A stretch of DNA of 64,000 bases from Carallia brachiata (taxonomy: Eukaryota > Streptophyta > Magnoliopsida > Malpighiales > Rhizophoraceae). The stretch covers positions 2,506,858 to 2,570,857 of the forward strand of contig JADCRB010000048.1 of assembly GCA_021464245.1 (NCBI GenBank), in the 5' to 3' direction. The position numbers and the translations under genes are program-made. Shown piece by piece: positions 11,865 to 25,143 of this stretch. The notes below the pieces were generated by a model, which worked only from the letters and a program-made list of their open reading frames with translations, was not told the DNA's origin and searched no databases. Position 1 is the stretch's first letter. The number at the start of each line of letters is the position of its first letter.

Positions 11865-13922
11865 CTGCAGGTCAATGAAATTACATAGGATCAGCAAAAT
11901 TTTAAGCCTCACACCATGGCGGCACAGTGTAATCGAATTGTACAAAAATTTCATTAATCCTTTACCTTGTGAAGCAAATATCTAGTCCCTTTCACTTGAA
12001 GTATGAGGTCACTGGAGACTTAAGAGGAGACCGACCTGCATTCAGAAATCAGAAATAAGGTTACTGTCAAGCTTTCCCTTAAAAACACATGTGATCCAAC
12101 GTTTTACCCGACAGCCTGACCGCTTCAGTAGTGTAGAAGGTGTCTGTCCTGGACCCAAGTTTCATAAACTTCATGACAATTTCTTCTACTTCTATCCTCT
12201 ATTATGTGTATATCAGTTGCTCTTTAACATGGTTGAACCCAGAAAATCCCAACTTACGACAACCAATAAGAGATTCTGATACAGTTACTGAGAAGCTGCA
12301 AAATGTTCCTCCTCCAAAAGCAAGCAAGAGAAGGGATGCTTCATGCTTCTTTCCCCAAAGCAGAACACAGTTAAGTCCAGCTGTTTTTGCATACCATTTC
12401 CAAAAACATAGAACCCAAAAAATTTTATGGGTCCAGCAGACAAAAACCCTCTTTAACAATTGTAATTGTATAGTATGCAATAAAAAGGAAAAAGGCAAGA
12501 AATTTTCATGAACAAGAGAGTGTATCACAGAAGAAAGGAGTACCAAGAGAATATTTTTACCTTTTTTTTTTTTGTCTGTAGAAGATGAAAACGCTCCCCC
12601 AAGGCCACTGTCCTTTCAGTCAAATTCTATACCCCAATTTGATTTCGACATGCAAACAAAGATTCAGAACAACTAAACCCATTAAGATCATATATAACCC
12701 ACTCCCACCAAGTCAATCATAAACAAAAAAAAAAAAAGTCAATAGGCAAAAAAAAAAAATTTTTTAAACTAGATAATAAAAAAACTACATGCCGAATAAC
12801 AAATATGCAAAGGTTTGTACCGGCTTTCTATATCCCAAGACACAGCCATTACTTAAAACTAGAGGTTCATGATATTTTCAATATGCATAAATTTCATAGA
12901 ATCAGCATTGAAACGAAGTCCCACACCACAGAGCAATACTCGAAACCAAACATGTAATTTACAACGCAAAATTTCTGGACTCGTGAGCATTGAAAGCAAC
13001 TCTTTCTAGTAGTGGCAACTCCATAAAAAAAAAAGCCATCAACAAAGAGAAACAGTGAATAAAAATTGAGGCTGGACTTTCCAAAAGCAAGACCATGTTA
13101 AACGTTGGCCTAACATTGAAGTTCCAAATTCGCCAAGTGCCTGCTCATCAGCATGTCGATAATCCAAACAATATTCCAATTGTGACTTTAGCCAAAGCAT
13201 GATATAATAATATAAAATGCCCACATCCTTATGATGATACAATTATGAAACCACCAGGTCAAAATCCAGATAAAAGAACATGCCAATATGAGAAACAACA
13301 ACCCCGATCAGGAACAATGCTAAATAACGAACAAAGAAATTATTTTAGCAAAGGAAATTCAAATGAAATCAGGAGCAGAACAGTGCCTCTCTGGGTAAGG
13401 AATAGTTGAAACTCTGTTTTCTCCTTAGCGATATTCTATCAGATATTTTATGAAACAATTGGTTGGCAAGACCTCTCTCGTTGGTAATTGGCAAGTCCCG
13501 TGCATCAGACAAACTTCTGAAACCTTGCTGCAGCATTACAAACAGCTACAAACAAATCCTCATCAACAAATCATCAAAGAAACATAAGGTTGGATGCATT
13601 CATGTTTGCTCTGGCTGTATAACTTTCCCGATACAATAAACTGGGAATCAGATTGTTGTTTCCCTATTCAGTATCAACAACATAGAACAATACCAGATAA
13701 CAGCAGCAGCAACGATGACAATCTGACATGAGCAAAAAATTATCTCCAAAAAAAGCTTTACCGTTGCAGAGATTAGTTGCAATGATATAAGCAACCTTAT
13801 TTCATTCATCGCTTGGAAAAGAAATAAAAATAATAATAAAAAACAAAACAAAGTTCCTGGCAGGAAACTAATGCCTTGTGATGCTGGAACCTAAACTGAG
13901 CATTTATTCTCAATTTCTTGGT
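11865..13922. other. Intergenic between the RING fragment and the PMD gene
   Basis: Contains no open frame I can assign. It lies downstream of the minus-strand PMD gene and may include its 3' untranslated region. Confidence 0.4.
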
Positions 13923-16900
13923 CTACAGTCTTGCGACTTTCTTCTCAAGTCTCTCCAGTATAGCTTCTACTCTAGACCATGGCTCCTCAGCTGGATAGCT
14001 ACTGCTGCCCCTGCCATTGCAATTTATGCTCGTCACCTTACAAGTTGTACTCCCTGTTCGACTCCCATAGGCATATTCCACACCTTTCTCTTTCACTCTC
14101 CTTGAAGCTTCACTAAGCACAATCTTTTCCAAAATATTTTCTTTTGACACCGTCATGGACTTCGTATTCCCAATGGCCTTGTTGCCTCCAATAAAATATA
14201 ATGGAGAATGGGAATGACTTAATTGGCCTAATGCACTCTTGTTGTCGCAAGTTTGTTTGCTCCAAGCTGATTCACTGTGCCCGTCCCCTTTCTTCAATAT
14301 GATAACTGTATCCAAAACTTCATCTACGTCATTATCTGCAACTGAAGATGAATAATTCCCACATTGATCTGATGTCTTGCCCGTATCACCTTGGTGATTC
14401 TCAATGGCTGTGTCTTGCACAATCTCCTCCATGGAAATTGCTTTCCTTGATGTTTTGGCAACCCCAATATCTGCAATAGAAGATAGATGGTTTTGATTTT
14501 GACTCAAGAAGTTTTTGCCATAATGGCACTGCCTCTTGTCGTTACTGTCATGCTTGTCCATAGTCTTCAACAACTGAGCGATAGTCAATTGATCTTCTTC
14601 AAGAGATTCTATTGCTTTAGCCCTATTACATTTGGGCGGAAACCCAGGAGGAACTGGAGAATTGTTCATTTTGATTATCTCTGCAAGACTTTTAGGATGA
14701 TTGTGAGAAGCCACCTCATAGTCCTCCTCCTTAACTTCATACTTCAATTTCTGATCAGGCTTTCTTGAATGAGACGCATTAGCAATGGAGGCAACCTTAT
14801 AGTGCAATGTGGCGTCTTTCTCTTCTCTCTTTCTCTTTAAATTCCTTGCTGATTTTTTAAAACTCTTTAAGGACAGACCAGGAGTAGCAGATACATCCTC
14901 CACTGGAACACCAGAAGTGACTGAGCAATAACTATTATTCTCCTTTGGTTGCTGAGTCTGTGATGATGTTTTTGAACTGTCATATCTGAAAAATTCTGCT
15001 TTGGTTCTTTTCAATACCTGAAGATCAACACAAGTTCAAAGATATTTTCCACCAACATCTTTATGTAGACATTGTTTTCTTCTATGAAAAAAACTTGTTT
15101 CAATAATTGTTGTAATAAATAAAATAAAATAACAGCCACATGTTTTCTGCCGGCATAATAAATCTAGAAAACTCTAACAATCTTATCACCGAATTCACAA
15201 GGCTGTTTAAAGTCTTAAGGTCTTTGTCCAAGAAGTGTTGTTGTCAATTAGGAAACACAAAAGTGTGTGTGCATGTAACGTGAGGAAGAAAAAAATTATA
15301 AATGTGTGTGCCTTGGAAATATAAAAGTGAGGTGTGTGTAGTGGTGTGTCAATGTAATAAAAATATAAATTGCTGTAATAAAATTGTTCCTGTTTATTTG
15401 GATCTAACATCAATTGAGTTCATTGTAAAGTCCACAATACCTTTGGCCTCATTTTCAAGCTCGAAACAGCCCCACATTTCTTTATTTCTTGAGTGTTCTT
15501 TGATGATGTTTTGTCATCCTTAAATTTCACAGGTGCCTTCTTTCCTTTTGGAATTTTCTGTGCAATTTCAAATCTGCTCACAACATTGCAGCTTTCATGC
15601 TTTTCATTTTTTTTCTTTCCTTTCAAACTATTCATTGTTCCAGTCAAATGTATTGAACTATTCTTCCGCGGCAAATGACTCTTGCTTGTACCTTGCAAAA
15701 TCAACACTGACCTCCTCCACCACTCTGAGTATCTAGTTGTAACATCAGCCTCAAATAATCGAGATGGAATATAACACTTCCTATCGGCAACTTTTCTAGT
15801 GTAGCAATGCCAAGCAATCTCAGGACTCTCATTGGATCTAGCAATATTGCCTGGAATATCCTGATCCAGTCCAAACTGCATTGCCACTCTGTGAGGAAGA
15901 TACTGCTCTATGCAGTCCAGTCCAACCAACTCAGAGACTTTCAAACATTGAACAAATGACAACAATTCTTCATCCAAGCCAGAGTCAAGAGACAACCACA
16001 TTTCCCTTTCTCTATAACAGCCGGGTAAATTTAAGTTCTCCACAGTTCTAGCATATGGTCGCCAATTAAAACTTTCTTTAGCCGAGTCTAAAACCAATCT
16101 CACGTTATCTGTTACGCATTTTAATTTATCCCATCGAGCAAACCTAGGTTCACCATTCTTGATCAAATTAGGCTTAGGCTGCAACACTGGAAACCTCTCC
16201 CAAACCCAAAGCTGAACTAATTGAAATGGAGAAAAAATTGCAATGGCTAATGCATTATCATGATCTTTATCGACACCATCTGTCTCTAGTGTCGTTAAAG
16301 AAGCAATTTTTCCTTTCAACAAGCTTAGGTCCCGATATATGCTGGCAAGAACAGCCGGAGCAAGTGCAACTCTAATTCCTCTAGCTAAGTGAATGGCTAT
16401 CGGGAAGATATTAGCATTGACAACATCAAAGGAAGAAGGCAAAACAAACCTAGACAACCAGTAGGAAAGGAATGCTTCATGCTCAATTTTACTGCCACTA
16501 TCCTTGAATTTTTCCATCCACAAATGCTGCAATGCCTTCTTGGCCGCAGTCTTAATAAGTGCCTTTCTGGCTCTGATTAATTCGGTCTCGATTGTCTTCA
16601 ATTCCACTGTTTCAAGAGACTCAAAAAAAGGGGAACCCAAAACAGAGTACCCTGACAACACCATCAGATCCTCCAACGTCATTGTTGCTTCCCCCCACGG
16701 AAACAGGAAAGAATTTGTCTCACTGCACCATCTCTCCGCAACCCCAAGAATCAAATGAGGGTTTTTGTTAATTGCATAGGTAGAGTTCATTATGGCTTCA
16801 CAAATGCCAGCCTGCTTCCAAGTGTTTTCATGGGAAGAAGCCATGTTTCGAACCCAGTCATTCCATTTCGCTGACGGAAATCTCCACCCATTAAAAGAGA

Positions 16901-17108
16901 CGCTTAAAGGGAGGTTTTGTGGATCAAATTTGGCGGGCGATGAAAAAAGTTGAGAAATTGATTTTGAAGCTGCTGTGGGTTTGATGAAATGGGCTAGCCT
17001 CAAAGTGGGTCTTCCATCACCCAACGGTGAGATCATGAGCTCTTCTCTTGTTTCAATCATGGCAGCGTTGGCTGTTTGGGTGATCTTTCGCTTGCTCAGA
17101 AAAGTCAT
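13923..17108 (-). CDS. Plant mobile domain (PMD) protein, two exons
   Basis: Exon 1 runs 17108-15441 and exon 2 runs 15017-13923, joined in phase 0 (AAG|GT ... CAG|GTA). The product is 920 residues from the first ATG. It is 904 if translation starts at residue 17 (17060, MIETREELMISP), which better matches how plant homologues begin. Residues about 45-480 form a PMD: FNGWRFPSAKWNDWV near the start, GEATMTLEDLMVLSGYSVLG in the middle, then HLARGIRVALAPAVLASIYRDL and FSPFQLVQLWVWERFP. PMDs occur in MAIN/MAIL-type nuclear proteins and in the long-form PP7-like group, and also inside Mutator-type transposons; some host versions are needed for transposon silencing and genome stability. The second exon is a polar, low-complexity tail, with Lys/Arg-rich NLKRKREEKD suggesting nuclear import and a short amphipathic C-terminus (EAILERLEKKVARL). 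I see no phosphatase motifs. The reading frames are open throughout, so this looks like a functional gene. Confidence 0.85.
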
Positions 17109-18903
17109 TTCGGCCTCGCGTACGGTCTTGGCATGCCGAGCACTTTTGCAGCTTCATGGAACGTAAAGAGGCTTTCAGTGTGCACGCGCGTTTGAGATTT
17201 GGATTTATGCTGCTGGAAGTTGTTTTTTTTTTTTTTTTTTAATCTAAAAAGTAGTGCGTTCTGTTCTTACTCGGTTATAATGTGTTTGGTTTGATGAAAA
17301 AATAAATAAAAAATAAAATAAATAAAAAATTTTTTAGTTAAAAAATATTATTATTATCATATTTTTTAATATATTTTTTATAATCTTTTTATCAATTTAA
17401 ATGATTAATTTTTATTTTTCTTTCATAAATTACTATTTATTTTTTTTCAAAATTTTCTCAATTTTTATATTTTTTATTAATTTAAATAATTTTATTTTTT
17501 CACAATTTTTTATAAATTTAAACACAATATTAATCTTAATTTATTAATTACGGATAATTTTTTTTGAATTTTTTATTTTCCGCAAATTTGGAGAATTAGT
17601 TAGCACATTGTGAGCGTTTCTTCAGCTCTGTTCCGCTTAATTGTGGCGTGTCAGCACTCAGCACTGGTGATACAGACTAACCGTTTTTTTTTTGCATGAT
17701 ATTCCCTCGTGTATTTATTGCCGAATCGGGTCGTTTTCCTGTCCTGTAGTAAATTATGCGGGTCGGACTGACCTCTTTTGTGCACGGTTGTACTCCATCC
17801 AATGAACTTTGCCTTTGTTATGGAAAAAAAGAATAAAAGAATCGGGTCGTTGTCTGTGGTTTGAAATTGAATTACACTGTTGTGCTTTGTTACATCCTCT
17901 GGCTTAGCATTTGTGTGACCAACATATTTTTAATGAAAAATGTTAGTAATAGTTATTTTTATTTTTTTTTTATAATTATTATTTATATGACAGGTATCGG
18001 TTGGTTGTTAAAAATTTGAATGTCAAAAATATTACAGAAATACTATTGAAAAGTGTTGATGTATTGATTTGTTATTGATATCTGTAAAAAAAAAAAAGTA
18101 AAAAGTGACTATTTATAGCAAACCTCTATTTTTGATAGAGAGATTTAACATTTTGGGTTCGTTTTTCTAATTGGTATATTTCTCTATATATAATTAATTT
18201 GTTTTTTACGTGGTAGCTCAACATTTTGAGAATGAGGAGGAAAAAAAAACTAGAACTGAGATTTTAATTTTTTAGTTGAGTACCACTATTTCAAATCAAT
18301 GTAACAATTGTTGAGTAGAGCTCCAAGCGAGTCTAATCCATTCGTTAAAAGTTTGGTGTTTGGTTCAATAAAAGTTCACTCATACTCATTTATTTAGGTA
18401 AACAAATGATACCTAAATTTTTTTCAAAACTCTTAAAATATGTGAACAACTCGTTTAAGAAATTCATTTACAAAATAAATGAAAAAATATCTATTATGCT
18501 ATTAAAAATAATTTTAAAATTAAAAATAAATTAATTATGAAATTATTAAAAAAAATTGCCTTAGGCTAATTTTCAAAATTATAATGTAGACATATCTAAT
18601 TTATACATTGAAATTTAATATTTATTTTTAATTGATTAGTTTTATTTAAATAAATGTTGTTGTCCTTTTAATTTTATATACAATAATAAATTTTTTTATT
18701 TTAATTATATTGTTAATATTATAAAATTAAATGACACATTTTGTTAAAAACTTAAAAGTCCGACTTAATAACGACAAGTTTAGCTTGGAATTGTTTCGTT
18801 ACTAAATGATATTGACATCAAATTTTATTTTTAGCATTGTTTAATAAATAAGTAGACATCTAAACATAGCAAAATTAAGTTTGATTTTGCGTAATCACGG
18901 CAT

Positions 18904-18939
<36 letters not shown>

Positions 18940-19309
18940 GTGTGATTTGACTGCGAGAAAATCAGAGGGATTCTATTTGTTGCCCACTCTTTTTCCTGCA
19001 GGGAAATTACTTATACCTTAAAAAAGCAATCAGCTGGAAACCAAAATGATCAAATTTTGAGTATTATTTTTTTTAAGTATTTCAATTGTCCTTAACAAGA
19101 ATTATATAAATTGTAATACATATTAGATCATGGTTGATAGAATTGAGTTTATAACTATAACTATTATTATATACATTATATAAGAATCTCCTAAGATAAC
19201 AATGTTTTAGTAATATTTATGGAATTTGAAGTTTAATTTCAAAAAAAAACAAAATTACAGCATAATATTAATACATTATGTCAAATTCATTAACATTTAT
19301 GAATTTCAA
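17109..19309. other. Intergenic, includes PMD gene promoter region
   Basis: Highly A+T-rich. The first few hundred bases lie upstream of the PMD gene. A trinucleotide repeat (AAT)n occurs at 18906-18940. No exon-like sequence was found. Confidence 0.5.
18906..18940. repeat. (AAT)n microsatellite
   Basis: Uninterrupted AAT/ATA trinucleotides over about 35 bases. Confidence 0.9.
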
Positions 19310-19340
19310 CTAGTTTTAATACCCGCGGTACGCACGGTCG
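19310..19340 (-). mobile_element. Helitron 3' terminus, older copy
   Basis: Reading the minus strand, a GC-rich imperfect hairpin (CCGTGCGTACCGCGG) is followed by exactly seven bases, then CTAG, then T. Helitrons end in CTRR about 10 bases after a hairpin and insert 5' of T, so the geometry fits. The stem has a mismatch, consistent with decay at a CpG site. Confidence 0.6.
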
Positions 19341-19599
19341 GTGGCCGATTTGTTGTTGATTCTAAAAAAAAAGGACATTCGCTTTTGATTTATACATTTA
19401 CTAGCTTTGAACCCGCGCAACGCGCGGGCTGAACATTTTTTTATAGATAATTTTAATTATTTTTCTTTTTAGTATTTAATTTTTTTATTTCTCTCTGTTT
19501 CTCTAATGATTGAAACAGTCTATCTCTTGTATTGTGTGTCTGTTTGTGTTTGTATGTTGGTGTGTGAATGACAGAATACAATATAAAGAGGAGAATTAA

Positions 19600-19665
19600 A
19601 AGGCTAAAATTTATTACCATAAATTACAAAATTTATTACCATAAATTACAAAATTTATTGTCATA
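19600..19665. repeat. Tandem repeat, unit about 22 bases
   Basis: The phrase 'aaaatttattaccataaatt' occurs twice in a row, with a third partial, diverged copy. It lies inside the candidate Helitron. Confidence 0.75.
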
Positions 19666-20785
19666 AAACGTCTACTGTTATGTATCAAATTTAAAGAGAG
19701 TTAATTAACTTCGTCATAAAGATTGTAACGGAAAAAAAATTATATAAGAATCTGATTTTTTTTGTTCTTAAGCTGGAGCAAATTGTCTAATTGAATATTA
19801 AAATTTATTGGGAAGGAAACGAAAAGAATAAAAAAATTGTTATTAATGACAATAATTAGCATGATTAAATCATATGAGAAAAAAAAATGAAACAAAATTA
19901 ATTTTTTTTTATTTTATAAATAAACAATTTTTTTCTTATATGTAAATTGTAAAATCCGAAATAACATAATTATGTAACCTTGTTAACACAATTTTTTTAT
20001 TAGTTGGGAGTGGTCTGTATCCCAACGTGTTGAGTTCGACATCAAACCCCTTAAAAATGTAAACATTTTGCTCGGTAAAAGCATTTTCAAATCTCTCAGA
20101 CTGTCCTTTCTTTGTTGTAGTATGAACTGTATTTTCCTATAAAAAAAAAACAAATCATATAAAGTTTAGTATAAATTCAGTTTCATAAGCGTATGATGCG
20201 TACTTTGATGCCAACATTGACCTCGTTGATTTTGAGATTTTTTAGTAATTGGAATTCCATAATCTGCACATGACAGGAATAAATAAGTAGAAATAAAATT
20301 TTCTCATTGTTGCAATTCAGATAAAAAGTGAAACAATGACACATGAAATTGAAGTTGGAAACAATGATATATTAAATTTTAGCTGAAATTTTGGACAATC
20401 ACAATGCAGTTCAGTCGTACAATCCAATTGCTTCTGTAACACACAAATGGTAAACCACTCACTTATATAACAGGTAAGCTTCCCAATTTAGTTATTATTT
20501 ATCATTAATGTCAATTTCAATTATGAGCATTCTATTTATTTTAACGTTATTGTTAAAAGCATTCATTGTAGAAACAAAATTAAGTTATTATTTATAATTA
20601 ATGCCAATTGAATTTATGAGCATTAATATGTAATTTTTCGGTATTTTTGCCAATTAGTGGACTTAAGTAGACTTTTGGCCAGAATAGTTTCAGTTACAAA
20701 TCGTTAATTGATCGGTTACAATCAACGAAGGAAGATTTGATGTGTTATATTAACAATATTTAGTCTACTGTTTGTTTTTAATAAT

Positions 20786-21022
20786 TTTGTAACGGTAGGA
20801 ACAACATATAATGACAATAAAGAGGTCATCGAATTTATGAGCATTAGTGTGTAATTGAAGATAGGTAATATAAGATAATTATTAAAAATTAAAGAAAAAA
20901 ATTTGTAACGGTAGAAGCAGCACATAATGGCAATAAAGAGGTTATCGAATTTATGAGTATTAGTGTGTAATTTGAGTTAAGTAATATAAGATAATTATTA
21001 AAAATTAAAGAGAAAAATTGTG
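20786..21022. repeat. Tandem duplication, unit 116 bases
   Basis: Two direct copies begin at 'tttgtaacggtag' at about 20786 and 20902 and share 'aaagaggt(c/t)atcgaatttatgag' and the closing 'aattattaaaaattaaag'. Related but shorter phrases occur just upstream at 20490-20640. The array lies within the candidate Helitron, where subrepeats are common. Confidence 0.8.
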
Positions 21023-21825
21023 AAATTGCCACATAAGAGCTAAGATTAAGGAGAAGTTTTCTCTAAACTTCTCTTTTATACTAATTAAATAGATTTTGGG
21101 GGAACGTTTAAGCAGTAGATATTTCTAATCTTGAATGAATAGAAAATGAGTATTTAGTATTACATTAATGTACTTACCATTATTATAAATTATGGTCTTG
21201 GAAAAAAAAATTATTTTTTTAATACTTAAGGATCGGGCCAGTAGTTGGCTAAAATCTCAGGCCAACTACATTTACCCAAAGATTTATTAGGATTCTAGCA
21301 AAAGAAAACTGTCTTCAGAGTTTTTTTCCCCTCTTAAAAGGAAGAAGTGACTCACAAAGGAAGATAACACAGGTGGCAAAGACAAATGAAAAATAAAGAC
21401 AGAAATTGAGGGAGAAAACTACGTTTCTCCAAGAAAAAGCGTCTGAATTACTGTTTGAATGCAACTAAACGGATTTAATGTACAACCGACTGAATTGTAT
21501 GTGTAACTAATTATAAGAAGAAAATTATTTTTTATATTTAATTGTATATGCAATTCAATCAGTTGCACATTAAATTTGATTAGTTGTATTCAGACAATAA
21601 TTTAAGCACATTTTTTTCTAAAAACGTAAGAATACTCGAAATTAAGATACCACAAAAAGCAATGAAAAGCTGTCACTGGGAAATCAATCTACAACGTATC
21701 AAATGGTACCCATTAAGATGCCGTTTAGAAACATCTTCTCTTCATTAGTCATGAAAAAGCAAAATGAAAGATGAAAAAAGAAAAGTTCTCTTCTAATTAA
21801 AGGAAAGCGATGCATAGAACATGAC

Positions 21826-21984
21826 ATAAGCATCCTTCTGCAAACCCAAACCCTGTAGTTGTTTCTGGTCCCAGTTCCCAAACTGACGGAGGGAAAGAAC
21901 TTGAAAACCTGGCAAAGAAGCTTTGGCCCAAATACAACAACTTGTATTTGATGTGCAATCAGATAGATTTCATGTGTAAGGAAA
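21826..21984 (+). pseudogene. Unassigned exon-like fragment
   Basis: The plus strand is open for about 50 codons with protein-like composition: ANPNPVVVSGPSSQTDGGKE followed by LENLAKKLWPKYNNLYLMCN. Upstream codons contain stops and no partner exon was found. I cannot name the family. It could be an isolated exon carried here by a transposon. Confidence 0.35.
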
Positions 21985-22879
21985 CGACAGTAATTTTTTT
22001 TTTTTTGTTTTAATTGTACTTGAAATTTAGATGATTGCAAACTAAATACAGGCAGTTTCATTCGGATAACATTTCTAACAATTTTTTTGTCTGAAAATGT
22101 AATGGAACTCATCAAACAAACTTTCCACCTACTCTCGATAACAGTAAAGTTAATGCAGATAAACAGGTTTATAAAAAGGCTATTGCACTTGTCATTTTAT
22201 ACTAATCACACATTACATTCTAACTAAAAATATTTCATTTGAACTAAGATCTTTTTAGTCTTCCAAACTTTGAAGGTTGAAACATGACAACATAGTGTCA
22301 TTTACCAACATAATTTCCCTGTGTAAATAATGCTCTTTTTTCTCTTCATTGCAGATAGACATGACATATTTATCGATGGATGAACTTCATTTTTGCTTTT
22401 AATTTATGTGAATGCCATAGAGTCATTTATATAACCTCATTGGAGCAAAAGAATGAAAAATACTACGTATGAGTTAAATGTTTGTCAATTATAATGCTAG
22501 CAAAATTTAAGTAGTTAAAAGCAATGGATTTTCTCTTTTGCATATCCTGGTTTAGCTATGCAAAAGAAATTCCTCCTTAAATTGGGCAACATCTGAGTTT
22601 GTAAGGAACTCAGTTTTCCATGCCTTGAGCTTCGCCTTAATGTACTGATGACATGCTGTGGCCATTGATGCTTAGTTGTGTCTTCTTGCGTGAGGATCTA
22701 AAGCACATTGTCGTTATTCCTTTGTACTATTATTAAATATATTACTGCGCATCAGATAGTATTTGTGTTTCCCTTCGCATTGACATATCCGACTTTTTGA
22801 GATGCTGAATGCTGTATACGCAGGCAAAAGTAGTTGCTGACATGAACCAACATGATCATCAAAGTCAACACGAGCAAGA

Positions 22880-23190
22880 AGAGAGGCATGTAATTAAGTA
22901 TTGTTGTATTAGAATTTCCATTTTGAACACAAGCAAAAATGATAGCTGTCCATGGAATTGATGTTCTATTGCACAGTTTCGCAAATATCTTCTCTGCTTC
23001 CTTAATCTTATGCACTTGGCATACAGGTCAACTAAGGAATCTCCAACTATAGATTCTGAATCAGCTGTTGTCGAAAGAGCCTCCGTATGGAGTTGCTTGC
23101 CCATTTTCAAAGCCAGTGCATTTGCAGCTATACTCAACATGGTTGCAATGTAATTCATCAAGGTGTAAGATGTTCGTATGATGTGCTTTA
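22880..23190 (-). pseudogene. Pentatricopeptide repeat (PPR) gene fragment, frameshifted
   Basis: One minus-strand frame carries MGKQLHTEALSTTADSESIV followed by GDSLVDLYAKC, a classic PPR motif of the PLS class. The neighbouring frame then continues with HKIKEAEKIFAKLCNRTSIP and WTAIIFACVQNGN. Together they cover about two repeats of the kind found in plant organelle RNA-binding PPR proteins. The change of frame right after DLYAKC, the absence of an N-terminal targeting region and the lack of further repeats show a broken gene piece. Confidence 0.75.
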
Positions 23191-23289
23191 TGTCTTGTGA
23201 TCTCTTTTGATAAATGGGAACATTTCTTAAATTTAGCTTTTTGGTCATTTTACATTTTTCTTCCCTTATTAAGATCATAGTTGTCAATA

Positions 23290-24914
23290 TTTTATTAATT
23301 TTTTGTTACTCTCATTACAAGTATATTTACCTTTAATTTCATATTTACTTTTAAATAAATTAATAAATTTCAAAATCAAATCCGCGTGGTCAACTAATAT
23401 ATATATAAGGATGTAGCTCGTACAAATATTTCTATTTACATGGTTTTAATTGAAATAATAAATCTTTCAATGTTAAAACAAAAAAAAAAAAATGACTGCA
23501 TTTTAACTACATACAGAAATGAATATTAAAACTAAAAATATTATATACAATTGAAAACGTAAAACTAATAAAAATAATCATATTATAATCTCAAACTTTC
23601 TTTTAAATTGCATACATAAATGAATATTAAAATAAAAAATGTTATATACGTGATTTTCTGACTTTTGCAATCAATCTATTAGATAGAGCATTTGAATTAT
23701 CTTAAAGTAAATAGAAATCAGCTATGAAAATCCAATAGTGTAGTCGAATGAGCAATCAAATACATTTTTTAAATTATAATTCCATATTGATCTGTACATT
23801 AAAACGAAGAATCAAAAAAGAAATCTGAAATATTTAAGATGCTATTCGTTTTCTCCCACACATGCGTTTCAAGATTTGCACCCTTTTTTGATAAAATATA
23901 TGCAGAGGTCATACATTTTACATATGAAAATTTAGGATTACATATGAAATGTTGTCAGCTTTTTTTTCAAATACGACTTTTTTCCTTTAAAATAAAAGAA
24001 TATACCAACTTTTTTTTACCTCAAGTTAGATTTCTTACCAAAGCTAATTCAATTACAAACAACTTGAGCTTTCTAGCACTTGAGCTTGGCTTTTTCTGTC
24101 ATCGGCTTGCTTGCAACAAAAAACGGAAGGCAAAAGAGAAAAGAAAAATAATTAATATATTAATAAACTTTAAAGAAACTGTGTGATTTGTAAATATAAT
24201 TCAATTAAGGAAAAAAAGATAGAGAAGGACTATATTTTCATATATTTAGAAAATTCACATAAAATAAATGACTAATGAAATATCCACAAAACCTAAACGT
24301 AATATTGTGTTAAGAAAATGCTTACCTACTTTTCTCAATATCACTACAGTTGCTTTGAATTTTAGAAAAGGAAAGAAGCAGAGGAAGGAGCTTAGAAAAG
24401 GGAAAGTCCTTGAATGGGTTCCAGAGGTCTAGAGAAAAAGGGTAAAAAATGAGGCTACTCTGGTTGCTAAAGAAGTTTGGAATCAGCGACATGGTTCCCA
24501 AAGTTTTGACCTTGAACATCAAGAACGAAAAGCAATTGACTGGGATTTGAACGAACCTCTTGCTTGCTTTGCTTGCGTGCAGTAGAAAGAAGCTTCCTTA
24601 TGGGTTTTATAACAGTTATATGTTAGATCTCAATTATGACACTTATGATAAAAATTATTGTTATATATAAAACTTAATTAGGAGTCCAACTATATCTCCA
24701 AATTAATTCAAATATGACAGTTATTTAGAAGAAAGAAATTAATAATATTATGGTATTAAATGCGAAATTAAAGTTAATAAGAAACTTTATGTTTCTTTTT
24801 TTATTTGAATTTTTATTTATAACAAAATAAATTTTTAGCAGGAATTGAGGAGAAATTTTTATTTATAATATTGTAGCATTAATATAGATAAATTTATACC
24901 AAATCATGTTATAT
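23290..24914. other. Intergenic, no gene recognised
   Basis: A+T-rich DNA with short open frames of biased composition. I find no motif, splice pattern or repeat unit worth naming here. Confidence 0.5.
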
Positions 24915-25096
24915 CAAGATTTTATGAACCGAACCGGTCATTAAATCGAAAAGTTCAGAAGTTTAAGATTTAACCGGGTCAGTTGTGTTTGAACTGGTAA
25001 AATCAGTATTTAATATTAAATATATAAATTTTAAATAATTATATCCATTTATCTAGTATATTAGTATTTAAAGTATAATATTATATAAGATATAAG

Positions 25097-25143
<47 letters not shown>

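Larger units (their letters stand above)
19401..21093 (-). mobile_element. Candidate non-autonomous Helitron
   Basis: The 3' end is strong. On the minus strand a perfect 7-bp hairpin (GCGCGGG paired with CCCGCGC, 19412-19428) is followed by seven bases, CTAG (19404-19401) and T. The 5' end is proposed at 21093, where the minus strand reads A|TCTATTTAATTAGTATAAAA, matching the required TC start and insertion after A. No Rep-helicase coding is present, so it would depend on another element. The interior holds two short tandem repeats. The 5' boundary is inference only; an alternative start further right is possible. Confidence 0.55.

Noticed and set aside
11622..11954. 110-codon minus-strand frame treated as one protein
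   Set aside because: Only the part between the splice sites (11749-11864) is protein-like; the rest is intron or flank.
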